Assembly: GCA_913778205.1 (NCBI GenBank)
Contig: CAJYUW010000017.1
Span: forward strand, 1 to 64,000
Direction: 5' to 3'
DNA from: an uncultured Curtobacterium sp.
GTDB lineage: Bacteria > Actinomycetota > Actinomycetes > Actinomycetales > Microbacteriaceae
Length of the DNA: 64,000 nucleotides
Of the stretch, positions 1 through 8,750 are shown one piece after another (position 1 is the stretch's first letter; each line of letters starts with the position of its first letter). The notes under the pieces were generated by a model. That model made no database searches. It was not told the DNA's origin and worked only from the letters and a program-made list of their open reading frames with translations. Position numbers and translations under genes: made by a program.

Positions 1-1732
1 CCACCGACACCGTCGCGTCGTCCGTGAACCCGGTACCGGTGAGGGTCACCGTCGTGCCGCCGCCGGCCGGGCCGTTGGCGGGGTCGATCGTGGTGATGGT
101 CGGAGCGACCGCGGGCGCCGCGTTGTAGGTGAACGTCAGCGGATCCGAGGTCCCACCGGCGGTCGTCACGGTGACGTCCACCGGACCGGCAGCGTGCGCC
201 GGGGTCGTGAAGGTCAGCGTGGTGCCGTCGTCGGAGATCGAGTCCGGCGTGATCGGGTCCGACCCGTCCACCGACACCGTGCTGTCATCGGTGAACCCGG
301 TGCCGCTCACAGTCACCGACGTGCCACCCGCCGCCGGCCCGTTGTCCGGGTCCAGCGCGGTCGCCGTCGGCGCGGCGAGCGGGCCGGCATTCGGTCCGAC
401 GGCGGCCGAGGCGAGGTTGACGACCGCGGCCGGGGTCGCGGCGTTCGGCAGGAGCCCGACACGGAGCGCGCGCTGGGTGAACACGCCGCCGGCGGTCTCC
501 TGCACGTTGCCCCGGAGGGACAGGACCTGCGTCAGCGCGTTCGCGAGGGGCGTCACGACCGTGGTCCCGAGACCGCTGATCGTGGTGTCGATCGGCGCGG
601 TCACCTGCGTGACGACCGGGTTCACGATCGGCAGGATCAGACCCACGGCGACCGGCGCGCCGAGGAGCGTCACCGTGAGGCCCCGCAGCGACGTCGTGAT
701 CTGCGTCACGACACCTTGGAGCGCCTGGGTGATCGCCGGCAGGAGCTGCGTCGTGAGCGCGTTCGTGATGTACGGCAGCAGCTCGGTGTTCGGCGGCAGG
801 TCGTTGAGGTCGAGCCCCTGGCTGGCGAGCACCGCGGCGACGTCGATCGTGATCGCACCCGTCTGCAGGTTCGCGGTGATCGACCCGTCGGCGGTCGTCA
901 CGGTCGTGACCGAGTCGAGGGTGGCGGTCAGGTTCGGGAGTCCGGACACCTGCACCGCACCCAGCGTCCCCTGCAGCGTCGCCGGCAGGGCGTTCACCGC
1001 CGGCTGCAGTCCCGCGAGCGTCCCGCGGAGACCGGAGACGGTGGAGGCCAGCGCCGGGCTGGTCAGCGACAGGTCGAGGTCGGCGACGCTGTAGTCGCCG
1101 GTCTGCGCACCACCGGGCCCGGCTGCCTGCGCTGCCGTCGCGGAGACCGCGCCGACCTCGAGGTCGAGGTCCGCCAGCGCGCCGGCGAGGTCCTGCCCGA
1201 TCAGGCCGGACAGCGCGAAGGACGCATTCGCCTGCGGGACGCCGTCCTGGCCGCCGACACCGAGCCCGCCGGTGTTCGTGACGGCACCCGATGCCGCGAC
1301 GGAGCTGCCGTCCGGGTTCGCCTGCGCGTACTGGTTGACCGCGCCGAGCGTCAGGATGCCGTTGTCGCCGAGCAGGTTGAGCCCGTTGCCGAGGTCGACG
1401 TTCACGGCGTTGAGCGCGGTCACGTCGAGCGGGTGGACGTCGGTGTCGGTCGCTCCGCCGGTGTTCCGGGCGTCGGCGGGCGTCACGGCGAGGAGGTCGT
1501 CGAGGTTCAGGCCGAGTGCCGTCCCGCTGAGGAAGCGGCCCTGCCCGACGGACGCAGCCGGGGCCGCGGTCGCCGGCGCCGCTGCGAGCACGCTGCCACC
1601 GGCTCCGAGGAGCACAGCGGTGAGCACCGCGAGCCCCTGGCTGCCCCGATTCCGCCACCTGGTGCGGGCCTGGCTCGATGGTCGTGATGGTCCAGGCACG
1701 TTTTCGGCGCGCGCGAGTGTCCCAAGCCTCAT
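1..1732 (-). CDS. Choice-of-anchor G-like surface protein with IPT/TIG repeats (C-terminus cut off by window edge)
   Basis: Read directly on the minus strand; it is missing from the ORF track because no stop lies inside the window. ATG at 1732 has an AGGAGC ribosome binding site about 8 nt upstream. About 577 codons are visible. A signal peptide (hydrophobic run ending ATAAPAAS) is followed by a 350-residue Ala/Leu/Asn-rich region (GLNLDDLLAVTPADA, TNTGGLGVGGQDG) typical of the choice-of-anchor G family. At least two IPT/TIG immunoglobulin-like repeats follow, each starting P-x-N-G-P-A-x-G-G-T and containing GTGFTDD. Such proteins are secreted and usually held at the surface by a C-terminal anchor, which is not visible here. 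The ligand is unknown. Confidence 0.85.
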   Translation of the reverse strand, partial: MRLGTLARAENVPGPSRPSSQARTRWRNRGSQGLAVLTAVLLGAGGSVLAAAPATAAPAASVGQGRFLSGTALGLNLDDLLAVTPADARNTGGATDTDVHPLDVTALNAVNVDLGNGLNLLGDNGILTLGAVNQYAQANPDGSSVAASGAVTNTGGLGVGGQDGVPQANASFALSGLIGQDLAGALADLDLEVGAVSATAAQAAGPGGAQTGDYSVADLDLSLTSPALASTVSGLRGTLAGLQPAVNALPATLQGTLGAVQVSGLPNLTATLDSVTTVTTADGSITANLQTGAITIDVAAVLASQGLDLNDLPPNTELLPYITNALTTQLLPAITQALQGVVTQITTSLRGLTVTLLGAPVAVGLILPIVNPVVTQVTAPIDTTISGLGTTVVTPLANALTQVLSLRGNVQETAGGVFTQRALRVGLLPNAATPAAVVNLASAAVGPNAGPLAAPTATALDPDNGPAAGGTSVTVSGTGFTDDSTVSVDGSDPITPDSISDDGTTLTFTTPAHAAGPVDVTVTTAGGTSDPLTFTYNAAPAVAPTITTIDPANGPAGGGTTVTLTGTGFTDDATVSV

Positions 1733-1759
1733 GTGGCTTTGCTCCTGATCCTGATCCGA

Positions 1760-1798
1760 GCGGTTGGTGAGACCGCTTCCGGCGGTTGGTGAGACCGC
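1760..1798. promoter_or_regulatory. Two identical 17-bp direct repeats upstream of the surface protein
   Basis: GCGGTTGGTGAGACCGC occurs at 1760-1776 and again at 1782-1798, 22 bp apart, which is close to two helical turns. Each copy has GCGGT/ACCGC ends, a short inverted repeat. They lie 28-66 bp before the start codon. Helical phasing and position suggest a paired transcription-factor site; the factor is unknown. Confidence 0.55.
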
Positions 1799-1885
1799 CG
1801 ACAGCTGGTGTGCTGTGCAGGGAGCGTAACCCTGAGCGCGCGCTCACGTCCAGGACCCCCGATCGGGGGTCAGCCCGGCTCCGGG

Positions 1886-3421
1886 TCAGGCGCCGCCGAG
1901 CGCCCGCGTCGCCAGGTGCAGCGCGAGCCTGGTCTCGGGGTCGGACAGGTCCACGCGGAGCCGGCGCTCCACGCGGGCGATGCGGTCGGCAACGGTGTTG
2001 CGGTGCACGCCGAGCACGGCCGCGGTCTCGGCGATCGAGGACTCGGCGTCGAGGTACGCCGCGAGGGTCTCGTGGAGCACCCCGCCCCCGAGCGGCGCGA
2101 GGAGCTGCTCGGCGGCCGGGAGGAACGTGTCGGTCTGCGTCCACGCGAGCAGGAGCTGCGCCAGGCCGAGCCGGTCGACGTGCACGAACCAGCCGGACTC
2201 CGGCCGGGCTGCGGCCAACCGGACGGCGTCGCCCGCCTCGCCGAGGGTCCGGACGAGGCCCGCCGGCCCGGCGTGCACGCTGCCGACGCCGACGTTGGTG
2301 TCGACGGCTTGCCGCAGCGTGTTCTGCGCGGCTCGGGCCCCTGCAGCGACGGCGGTGACGAGGTCACGGTCGGGCTCGTGGTCGACCGACGCCCAGAGCG
2401 CCCAGCCGTCCGCCTGCTCCACGACGGTCGCGTCGAGGTCGTGCGCCGCGAACGCCGTCTCGACCTCGCGGCGCAGGGCGACCGCGTCCACCCCGTCGGC
2501 GGATCCACGGGCGGCCACCAGTCGGATGCCGACGTGCCAGGCATCGAGCCGCCACCCGGCCGCGAGGGTCCGCTGCACGAGCGCGGGACCCGGGGTGCCG
2601 TCCGCCGCGCGGACGTCGTCGAGCATCGCCATCCGGTAGCGCGCGTCGCGCTCGTCGTCGAGCCGGGTGAGGACGAGCCGGTGTCCGGCCGCGACCGCGG
2701 CGACCCGGAGTGCGGTGGCGACCGTCACCCGTTCGGCGGCGACCGGTGCGGCGAGTTCCACGGCCAGCCAGGCCCGGGCGCCGATGCCGGTCGGGACGGG
2801 GACGGCGACGACGGTCGCACCGCGGTCGTCCGACGCCCACACGGGTTCGCTCGTCCCGGACGTGCGGGCGAGGAGCGCGGCGGTGGACGGAGCCACGGGC
2901 GCACCACGGAGTGCCCGACCGGAGGCGTCGAGGAACAGCAGATCGTGCCCGAGCTCGGCCTCGAGGCGGGTGAACAGGTCCTCGAGCGACGGCCCGGCGT
3001 CGAGGCCGACCCGGGCGGCGACGAGCGCGGCACGCGTCGCCGGTGCGTCGCCGGTACCGATGAGCTCGTGCAGTCGCACCGACGCGGCCCACGGGTCCGT
3101 GGTCCCGAGGACGGTGACGCCGAGCCGGTCCGCGAGCGCCGCCGTGCCGGCCCCGAGCGAGGGCGCCTCCGCCGCCGGCGTGACGACGAGCAGTGACACA
3201 CCGGAGGTCGCGGCGCGTCGGAGCAGCACGTCGAAGCGGGCGTCGAAGCGCTCGACCGGCGTCAGCAGCACGACGCAGTCGTCCGCCCCGGTGACGGTGC
3301 GGCCGACCTGCGCGGGGGCCCCGGCGACCCCGCGGACGGACGCGACGGAGCCGGCGATCGGTCCCGCGAGCACGGTGGCGTCCGCCCCGAGCAGCGGCAG
3401 CGCCTCGGCGACGGGGATCAC
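1886..3421 (-). CDS. PucR-family transcriptional regulator
   Basis: Protein of 511 aa starting at a GTG (3421) that overlaps the TGA of the upstream DUF917 gene as GTGA, so translation is probably coupled. The first ~130 residues resemble the PucR N-terminal domain (IPVAEALPLLGADATVLAG). A central GAF/CdaR-like region follows. The C-terminus carries the PucR helix-turn-helix (SIAETAAVLGVHRNTVADRI). PucR regulators commonly control purine, allantoin and hydantoin catabolism. Being the last gene of the permease/hydantoinase/DUF917 operon, it is inferred to sense a pathway compound. The long minus-strand ORF extending to 4408 is out of frame upstream of this start. Confidence 0.88.
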   Translation of the reverse strand: MIPVAEALPLLGADATVLAGPIAGSVASVRGVAGAPAQVGRTVTGADDCVVLLTPVERFDARFDVLLRRAATSGVSLLVVTPAAEAPSLGAGTAALADRLGVTVLGTTDPWAASVRLHELIGTGDAPATRAALVAARVGLDAGPSLEDLFTRLEAELGHDLLFLDASGRALRGAPVAPSTAALLARTSGTSEPVWASDDRGATVVAVPVPTGIGARAWLAVELAAPVAAERVTVATALRVAAVAAGHRLVLTRLDDERDARYRMAMLDDVRAADGTPGPALVQRTLAAGWRLDAWHVGIRLVAARGSADGVDAVALRREVETAFAAHDLDATVVEQADGWALWASVDHEPDRDLVTAVAAGARAAQNTLRQAVDTNVGVGSVHAGPAGLVRTLGEAGDAVRLAAARPESGWFVHVDRLGLAQLLLAWTQTDTFLPAAEQLLAPLGGGVLHETLAAYLDAESSIAETAAVLGVHRNTVADRIARVERRLRVDLSDPETRLALHLATRALGGA

Positions 3422-4497
3422 GCCGCCGCCTCGGCCACGGTGTCGGCGTCGATCCCGAACGCGCGGGGGGCGACGCGGGCGGTGCGCCGCGGGTCCGCCC
3501 ACCACCACGGCGCACCGGGCAGGACGAGCACGGCGAGCTCGTCCCCGACCCGGGCGCGGTCGGTCGGCACCGGCCGCAGGGACCGGGCGTCGACCACGAC
3601 GATGCAGCTCGGAGTGCTCGCGACCGGCTCCCCGTCGACGAGGCAGTGCACCCACTCGCTCCCGGCCTCGATGCGCGCGACCGCGCCGGTGCGGGCGTCG
3701 CGGACGGCCATCGAACCGTGCACGAACGCCACCGCGTCCCCGCCGCGCTGGACGTCGAGCACCCGCCCCTCGGCGAGGACGCGCCCGCCGACCGCGGACG
3801 CGAGTCCCGCGACGTCGGCGGACGCTCCGGCAGCACGGCCGACGCGCAGCGCCCGGCTCACGCTGCCGACGACCGCCCGCTCGGCGAGCACGTCCCCGGC
3901 GACGGGTCCGATGGCGAACGCGGCCCAGCCGCCGCTGTGCGACACGGCCTCGCGCCAGACCGTCTCGAGGTCGCGCGGGTCCGGCGCGTCGACCACGATC
4001 CGGAGTCCGCTGGAGGTCACCGCCGCCGCCGTGACGGCGGGCAGCGGGTCGACGAACAGGGAGAGCTGGTCGATCCGCGGCGTCGCCCGGCCCACCAGGT
4101 CGGCGTCCACGAGCGGCAGACCGGCGGCGTGCGCGGTGAGGGCTGCGGCCGGCCCCGTCACGCCGCCGATCTGCGCGGCCACGACCGCGTCGGCACGGAG
4201 ACCCGTCCACCGTTCGACGGCCGCGAGTGCGTCCGGCAGCTCCCGGCCGCTCGGCGTCTTCTCCTCGAGGACGGTCGTCGAGCCGACCACCCCGACCGCC
4301 ATCACGGACCGCACGGCGTCCCCGAGCGGGACCACCGGGACGCGACCGTCCCCGAGCGCCAGCCGGAGGGCGTGCACCATGTGGTCGACCTGACCGCCGC
4401 CACCGCACCCGAGCAGGGCGGTGCCGCGGCCGAACGCGTCGACGTCGCCGGCCTGGAGGCCCGTCACGGCTCCGTCACGCTGCTCACCCGGGTGCAC
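3418..4497 (-). CDS. DUF917 family protein, divergent paralogue (third in operon)
   Basis: Protein of 359 aa with a GTG start at 4497; an in-frame GTG at 4467 preceded by GGAG is an alternative. DUF917 proteins have been renamed S-methyl thiohydantoin desulfurase-like (from memory). They pair with hydantoinase/oxoprolinase proteins. This copy keeps the fold outline (ALLGCGGGGQ, GLPLVDADLVGRATP) but lacks conserved features of its two neighbours: GGGGDP is GGGGQV, and DADGMGRAFPE is DADLVGRATPR. It may be a non-catalytic partner subunit, or act on another substrate. Only 30 bp separate it from the preceding DUF917 gene. Confidence 0.8.
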   Translation of the reverse strand: MHPGEQRDGAVTGLQAGDVDAFGRGTALLGCGGGGQVDHMVHALRLALGDGRVPVVPLGDAVRSVMAVGVVGSTTVLEEKTPSGRELPDALAAVERWTGLRADAVVAAQIGGVTGPAAALTAHAAGLPLVDADLVGRATPRIDQLSLFVDPLPAVTAAAVTSSGLRIVVDAPDPRDLETVWREAVSHSGGWAAFAIGPVAGDVLAERAVVGSVSRALRVGRAAGASADVAGLASAVGGRVLAEGRVLDVQRGGDAVAFVHGSMAVRDARTGAVARIEAGSEWVHCLVDGEPVASTPSCIVVVDARSLRPVPTDRARVGDELAVLVLPGAPWWWADPRRTARVAPRAFGIDADTVAEAAA

Positions 4498-4527
4498 GCG
4501 CCCATGCTCTCACCCCGCCGGGCTCGC

Positions 4528-5661
4528 TCAGGCGGTGGTGGCGAGCGCCCGCTCCGCGGGCACCGGTGTCGGGACGAGCTGCTCGACCGGCACGAACGCG
4601 TCGTCGAGCCCGAAGCACGACGGGCCGAACACCGCGAGCGCCTCCGGCGTCCGCATGAGGTCCGGTGTCGAGACCCCGACGACGCGGACGCGTTGGCCGT
4701 ACCGCAGGCGCTCGGTCGTGATCGGCTCGGCGGTCTCGGCGTCGAGCACGCACACGAGGTCCGGGACGACCGCGACGAGCTCGCCGTCGCGGCGCGCGAC
4801 GAGGTTCTCGTTCTGGAACGCGATCTCGAGTGTGGACCCGTCGGCGCCCTCGACGACCGCCCTGCCCTTCGCGAAGCCGTCGACCGTCCGGCGCTCGACG
4901 TCGACGACCTTGCCGTCGAACAGCTCCCGCAGGTGCGTGTAGATCGTCTCCGAGAACGCGTCGGTGAGCGCCGCCACCGGGTCGCGGTGCTCCTCGCGGG
5001 CACGGCGGACGGCGCGGCCCACGGACAGTGCGAGCGAGAGGGTCCGCGGTACCGCCGTGTCCTTGACCTGTCGGCCGGTCATCGCGTACTCGGCGATGTA
5101 GGCGACGCCGCCGAGCCGGATCGTGACGCCGCGGGCGAGCCACTCCATCTGCCGGTTGTCGTGGCCGGTGTCGATGACGACCCCGTGCCCGTTCTCGTCG
5201 CTGATCGCCAGCGGGGAGCCCGGGACGCCGTACACGGAGAACGTCTCCATCTGGAGTTCCGGGAACGCGCGCCCCATGCCGTCCGCGTCGACGACGGGCA
5301 GCCCGCCGGTGGCGCCGACGAGCAGCGGGATCATCGAGTTGATGCCGCCGCACTCGATCGGCATCGTGGCCGTCGCGGTCCGACCGAGGTGCTGTTCGAG
5401 CCGCCGGAGCGCGCCGAGCGGCTCCGGCCCGGCGGGGATGCGTTCGAGCACGACCGTCGGTGCGCCCATCTGCGCGGTCGGGACGACGAGGGCGTCGTCG
5501 TCGACCTCGGACGGGTCGAGGATCGTGACGGGTCCGTGCTCCTCGATCGCGGCCTTGACGAGCAGCATCCCGATGGTCGGGTCGCCGCCGCCACCCGTGC
5601 CGAGCAGTGCGGCCCCGCGGGCGAGGTCCGGCAGGTCGTCCACGTCGATGGTCCAGCTCAT
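4528..5661 (-). CDS. DUF917 family protein (S-methyl thiohydantoin desulfurase-like), second in operon
   Basis: Protein of 377 aa. ATG at 5661 overlaps the TGA of the upstream DUF917 gene as ATGA. It shows the full family pattern: ALLGTGGGGDPTIG near residue 20, IECGGINS, LPVVDADGMGRAFPE, and the C-terminal domain FQNENLVA followed by ITTERLRYGQRV. With the hydantoinase homologue it is inferred to act on a hydantoin or thiohydantoin ring compound in the cytoplasm. Substrate is unproven. It is clearly paralogous to both adjacent DUF917 genes and closest in pattern to the one ending at 5658. Confidence 0.85.
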   Translation of the reverse strand: MSWTIDVDDLPDLARGAALLGTGGGGDPTIGMLLVKAAIEEHGPVTILDPSEVDDDALVVPTAQMGAPTVVLERIPAGPEPLGALRRLEQHLGRTATATMPIECGGINSMIPLLVGATGGLPVVDADGMGRAFPELQMETFSVYGVPGSPLAISDENGHGVVIDTGHDNRQMEWLARGVTIRLGGVAYIAEYAMTGRQVKDTAVPRTLSLALSVGRAVRRAREEHRDPVAALTDAFSETIYTHLRELFDGKVVDVERRTVDGFAKGRAVVEGADGSTLEIAFQNENLVARRDGELVAVVPDLVCVLDAETAEPITTERLRYGQRVRVVGVSTPDLMRTPEALAVFGPSCFGLDDAFVPVEQLVPTPVPAERALATTA

Positions 5662-6926
5662 CGGGTCGCTCCTTCGCTGACGGTGCCGTCGTGGCGGACC
5701 GCCGGGGTGTCGTAGCCGAAGTACCGCGGGCCGGCGAGGTCGAGTCCGGCCGCGGAGTGCCAGCGTTCGTCGGCGGGTGCGCTGACGATGCGGACGCGGG
5801 CGCCGTACCGGAGACCCTCGGTGGTGATCGGTTCGCCGGTCTCGGCGTCCAGGGTGATGACGAGGTCCGGGGTGGTGGTCCGCACCGAGCCGGCCACCTC
5901 GACCAGCAGGTGCTCGTTCTGGAAGGCGAGCCGTGCCTCCAGGCCGGTGTCGGGGCCGGAACCGACGATGCGGGCGGTGCCGCGCGCGAACCCGGTGACC
6001 GTCTTCCGCTCCACGTCGGCGACCTTGCCCTCGAACACGACCGTGCCGCCGAGCACCGCCGCGACGGCGGCGACGGGGTCCTCGTTGGCGCTGCGTGCCG
6101 CGACCAGGGCCTCGCCGAGCTGCACGCACCGGGAGAGGCTGCCGCGCACGTAGGACGCCTTCACCTGTGCGCCGGACACGGCGTACTGCGCGCCGATCGC
6201 GGAGCAGCCCATCTCGACCGTGGCGGTGCGGGCGAGCCGTTCCGCCCACCGGTTGTCGACCGTGTCGAAGACGGCGGTGTTGCCCTTCTCGTCGGCGAGC
6301 GCCATCGGCGTCGCGCGGACGCCGTAGAGCGTGGGCAGGACCATCTGGACCTCCGGGAAGGCGCGCCCCATGCCGTCGGCGTCGACGAGCGGCAGGCCGA
6401 GCTCCGCCGCGGCGACGATCGGGCTGGTGGAGTTGACGCCGCCGACCTCGATGCAGGCGATGTGCGTCGGGGTGACGCCGAGGTGGGTCGCCAGGCTGCG
6501 GACGGCTCCGGCGAACTGCGCGGCGGACGGGAGCTTCTCGACCATGACGGTCGGGGCGCCGATCATCGCGACGTTGAGCACCACCGCGTCGTCGGGCAGG
6601 TCCTCGACGGCCACCACGGGCACGGGGCCGTGCTCGCGGACGGCGGCCTCGGCGAGGAGTCGGCCGATGTACGGGTCGCCGCCCCCGCCGGTACCGAGGA
6701 TCGCGGCGCCGCGGGCGAGTGCCGAGCAGTCGGGGCCGATCTCGGTGAGCCGGCGCGCGGGGGCGGGCGCGACCGGGCGCTCGGCGGCCGCGGTGGCGCC
6801 TGCTCCGGGGAGCCGCGGCTGGTCGGTGACCCGGGCGGTGGCCGTTCCGGTGACCGGCGCCTGGTCGGTGACCGTTCCGGTGACCGGCGCCTGGTCGGTG
6901 ACCGGGGCGCTCTGGAGGGCGCTCAC
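5658..6926 (-). CDS. DUF917 family protein (S-methyl thiohydantoin desulfurase-like) with repetitive N-terminal extension
   Basis: Protein of 422 aa. GTG at 6926 overlaps the hydantoinase stop as GTGA. The family core begins near residue 60 (LARGAAILGTGGGGDPYIG). Core motifs VGGVNS, VDADGMGRAFPE, FQNEHLLVEVAG and ITTEGLRYGARV are intact. The first ~60 residues are low complexity with a tandem VTDQAPVTGT repeat encoded by a 30-bp DNA duplication (6850-6904). This is absent from the other copies and probably a flexible tail. A later start near the core is possible, but the overlap supports GTG 6926. It works in the same operon as the hydantoinase and permease. Confidence 0.84.
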   Translation of the reverse strand: MSALQSAPVTDQAPVTGTVTDQAPVTGTATARVTDQPRLPGAGATAAAERPVAPAPARRLTEIGPDCSALARGAAILGTGGGGDPYIGRLLAEAAVREHGPVPVVAVEDLPDDAVVLNVAMIGAPTVMVEKLPSAAQFAGAVRSLATHLGVTPTHIACIEVGGVNSTSPIVAAAELGLPLVDADGMGRAFPEVQMVLPTLYGVRATPMALADEKGNTAVFDTVDNRWAERLARTATVEMGCSAIGAQYAVSGAQVKASYVRGSLSRCVQLGEALVAARSANEDPVAAVAAVLGGTVVFEGKVADVERKTVTGFARGTARIVGSGPDTGLEARLAFQNEHLLVEVAGSVRTTTPDLVITLDAETGEPITTEGLRYGARVRIVSAPADERWHSAAGLDLAGPRYFGYDTPAVRHDGTVSEGATR

Positions 6927-8479
6927 CGGACCACCGCCCCGAGCGCGAGGTCCCCGACCGCCTTCGCGCGGATCCGGGTGGCGTTGCCGGGCAGGTACGG
7001 GATCGGGACCTCGTCGAAGTCCACGATCGCGACGCTCGTCGGGTCGGCTCCCGCGGCGACGGCTCGGTCGACCGCTTCCTGGCGGGCCTCGTCGACGACG
7101 CTCGATCGCTTGCCGTCGCTGATCGCGTAGACCTTGTCGACCTCGCCGGAGACCTGCGCGATCGCGGCGCCGATGGCGTTGGCGACGGAGTGGTGCTCGG
7201 GGCGGTGCACCGTGCCGAGACCGGGCAGCTCGTCCGGCAGCAGCACCGATCCGCCACCGACGGCGACGACCGGCAGCGGGGCCGACGACGTGCGCATGCG
7301 CTCGACGACGTCGGCGACGCGTTCGGCGATGACGGCGAGGGCACGCTCGGCCACGGCGGCGGGGACGCCCGCGACCCGGGCGGGATCGCCGATGCTGCTC
7401 CGGCCGCCGCGCACGGCGACGTCGGTGGCGGTGAGGGTGTCGCCGCCGAAGACGAGTCCCTCCTCGGTCAGCCGGTAGCCGACGGAGTCCGGGCCGACCA
7501 GGGCGCCGTCCTCGCGGATGCGGGAGCCGCCGCCGATGCCGATCGACAGCACGTCGGGCATCCGGAAGTTCGTGCGGATCCCGGCCACGGCGACCTCGCC
7601 CGTGGCCTCACGCGGGAAGCCGCCGGTCAGGACGCCGACGTCGCTCGTGGTGCCGCCGACGTCGACGACGGCGCAGGTGTCGAACCCGGACAGCACCGCT
7701 GCGCCGCGCATCGAGTTCGTCGGGCCGGACGCGAACGTGGCGACGGGGTACCGGCGGGCGTACTCGACGTCCATCAGCGTGCCGTCGTTCTGGCTGAGGA
7801 ACAGCGGGGCCTCGATGCCGCTGGCCGTCACCGATGCCGAGAGCCCGTCGACGATGCCGTCCGCGAGCTCCCGCAGGGCCGCGTTGATGATCGTCGCGTT
7901 CTCCCGCTCGAGCAGGCCGATGCGGCCGATCTCGCTCGAGAGCGAGAACGCGACGTCCGGGCCGAGCTCGGCGGCGAGGATCTCCTGGGCGCGCTGCTCG
8001 AACTCGTCGTTGATCGGGGAGAACACCGACGAGATCGCGACGGACCGGATGCCGGCGGCGGCGATGGCCTCGGCGTGGCGCTTCAGCTCGTCCGGGTCGA
8101 GGTCGGAGATGACCCGGCCGTCGAACTCGTGGCCGCCGTGGGCGAGGAAGGGCCGGGCGCGGACCGCGTCGACCAGGTGTGCGGGCCAGTCGGTGAACGG
8201 CGGGAGGGACGCGGTGGCGGGCAGCCCGAGGCGGACCGCTGCCGTCGGGGCGAGCCCGCGGGCCTCGATGAGCGCATTGATGAAGTGCGTCGTGCCGATC
8301 ATGACGCCGTCGACCTCGGAGGACCCGAAGTCGCGCTGCTCGCGGAGGCCGGCGAGCGCCGCGACGATGCCGGAGGTGACGTCCTGGCTCGTGGACCGCT
8401 TCACGGCGGCGGCGACCGTGCTGCCGTCCATGAGGACGGCGTCGGTGTTGGTGCCGCCGACGTCGATGCCGATGCGCAT
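6923..8479 (-). CDS. Hydantoinase/oxoprolinase family protein (HyuA-like)
   Basis: Protein of 518 aa. ATG at 8479 has an AAGGAA ribosome binding site. It begins with the ATP-binding signature MRIGIDVGGTNTDAVLMDG and carries the second nucleotide-binding block VVDVGGTTSDVGVL and IGIGGGS, as in the A subunit of ATP-dependent hydantoinases and 5-oxoprolinases. The family opens a five-membered cyclic imide or lactam ring using ATP. No HyuB-type subunit lies nearby; three DUF917 proteins follow instead. This suggests a single-subunit HyuA-like enzyme coupled to DUF917 chemistry. The exact substrate cannot be read from sequence. Confidence 0.88.
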   Translation of the reverse strand: MRIGIDVGGTNTDAVLMDGSTVAAAVKRSTSQDVTSGIVAALAGLREQRDFGSSEVDGVMIGTTHFINALIEARGLAPTAAVRLGLPATASLPPFTDWPAHLVDAVRARPFLAHGGHEFDGRVISDLDPDELKRHAEAIAAAGIRSVAISSVFSPINDEFEQRAQEILAAELGPDVAFSLSSEIGRIGLLERENATIINAALRELADGIVDGLSASVTASGIEAPLFLSQNDGTLMDVEYARRYPVATFASGPTNSMRGAAVLSGFDTCAVVDVGGTTSDVGVLTGGFPREATGEVAVAGIRTNFRMPDVLSIGIGGGSRIREDGALVGPDSVGYRLTEEGLVFGGDTLTATDVAVRGGRSSIGDPARVAGVPAAVAERALAVIAERVADVVERMRTSSAPLPVVAVGGGSVLLPDELPGLGTVHRPEHHSVANAIGAAIAQVSGEVDKVYAISDGKRSSVVDEARQEAVDRAVAAGADPTSVAIVDFDEVPIPYLPGNATRIRAKAVGDLALGAVVR

Positions 8480-8540
8480 GGGGTTCCTTCCGGGTGGTGC
8501 GGGTGCGGGAGCGGGGTGGTGGGGGGGGCTGGGCTGGAGC

Positions 8541-8600
8541 GGGACGGGGTGGTGCGGGACGGGGTGGTGCGGCACGGGGTGGTGCGGCACGGGGTGGTGC
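8541..8600. repeat. Four tandem 15-bp repeats between permease and hydantoinase genes
   Basis: Two copies of GGGACGGGGTGGTGC (8541-8570) are followed by two copies of GGCACGGGGTGGTGC (8571-8600). They lie in the 271-bp gap 8480-8750. Upstream in-frame translation would give repeated His-His-Pro-Val-Pro, but the hydantoinase start motif and ribosome binding site lie after the array, so it is taken as non-coding leader. Confidence 0.8.
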
Positions 8601-8750
8601 GGCGGCGTTGGCGTGCTGGTCCGGCACCGGGGGCGGGTGGCCCGGGGGCCGGGGAGGGGGACCGGCCGCCCCGCCACCGGATCAGGTGGGGGCGGGACGA
8701 CCGGCCGTGGGAGGCGGCCGGGTGGGGGACCCGGCCGCCGGTCTGGACCG

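Noticed and set aside
8541-8600. CRISPR-like array
   Set aside because: Contiguous 15-bp tandem repeats without spacers and no cas genes.
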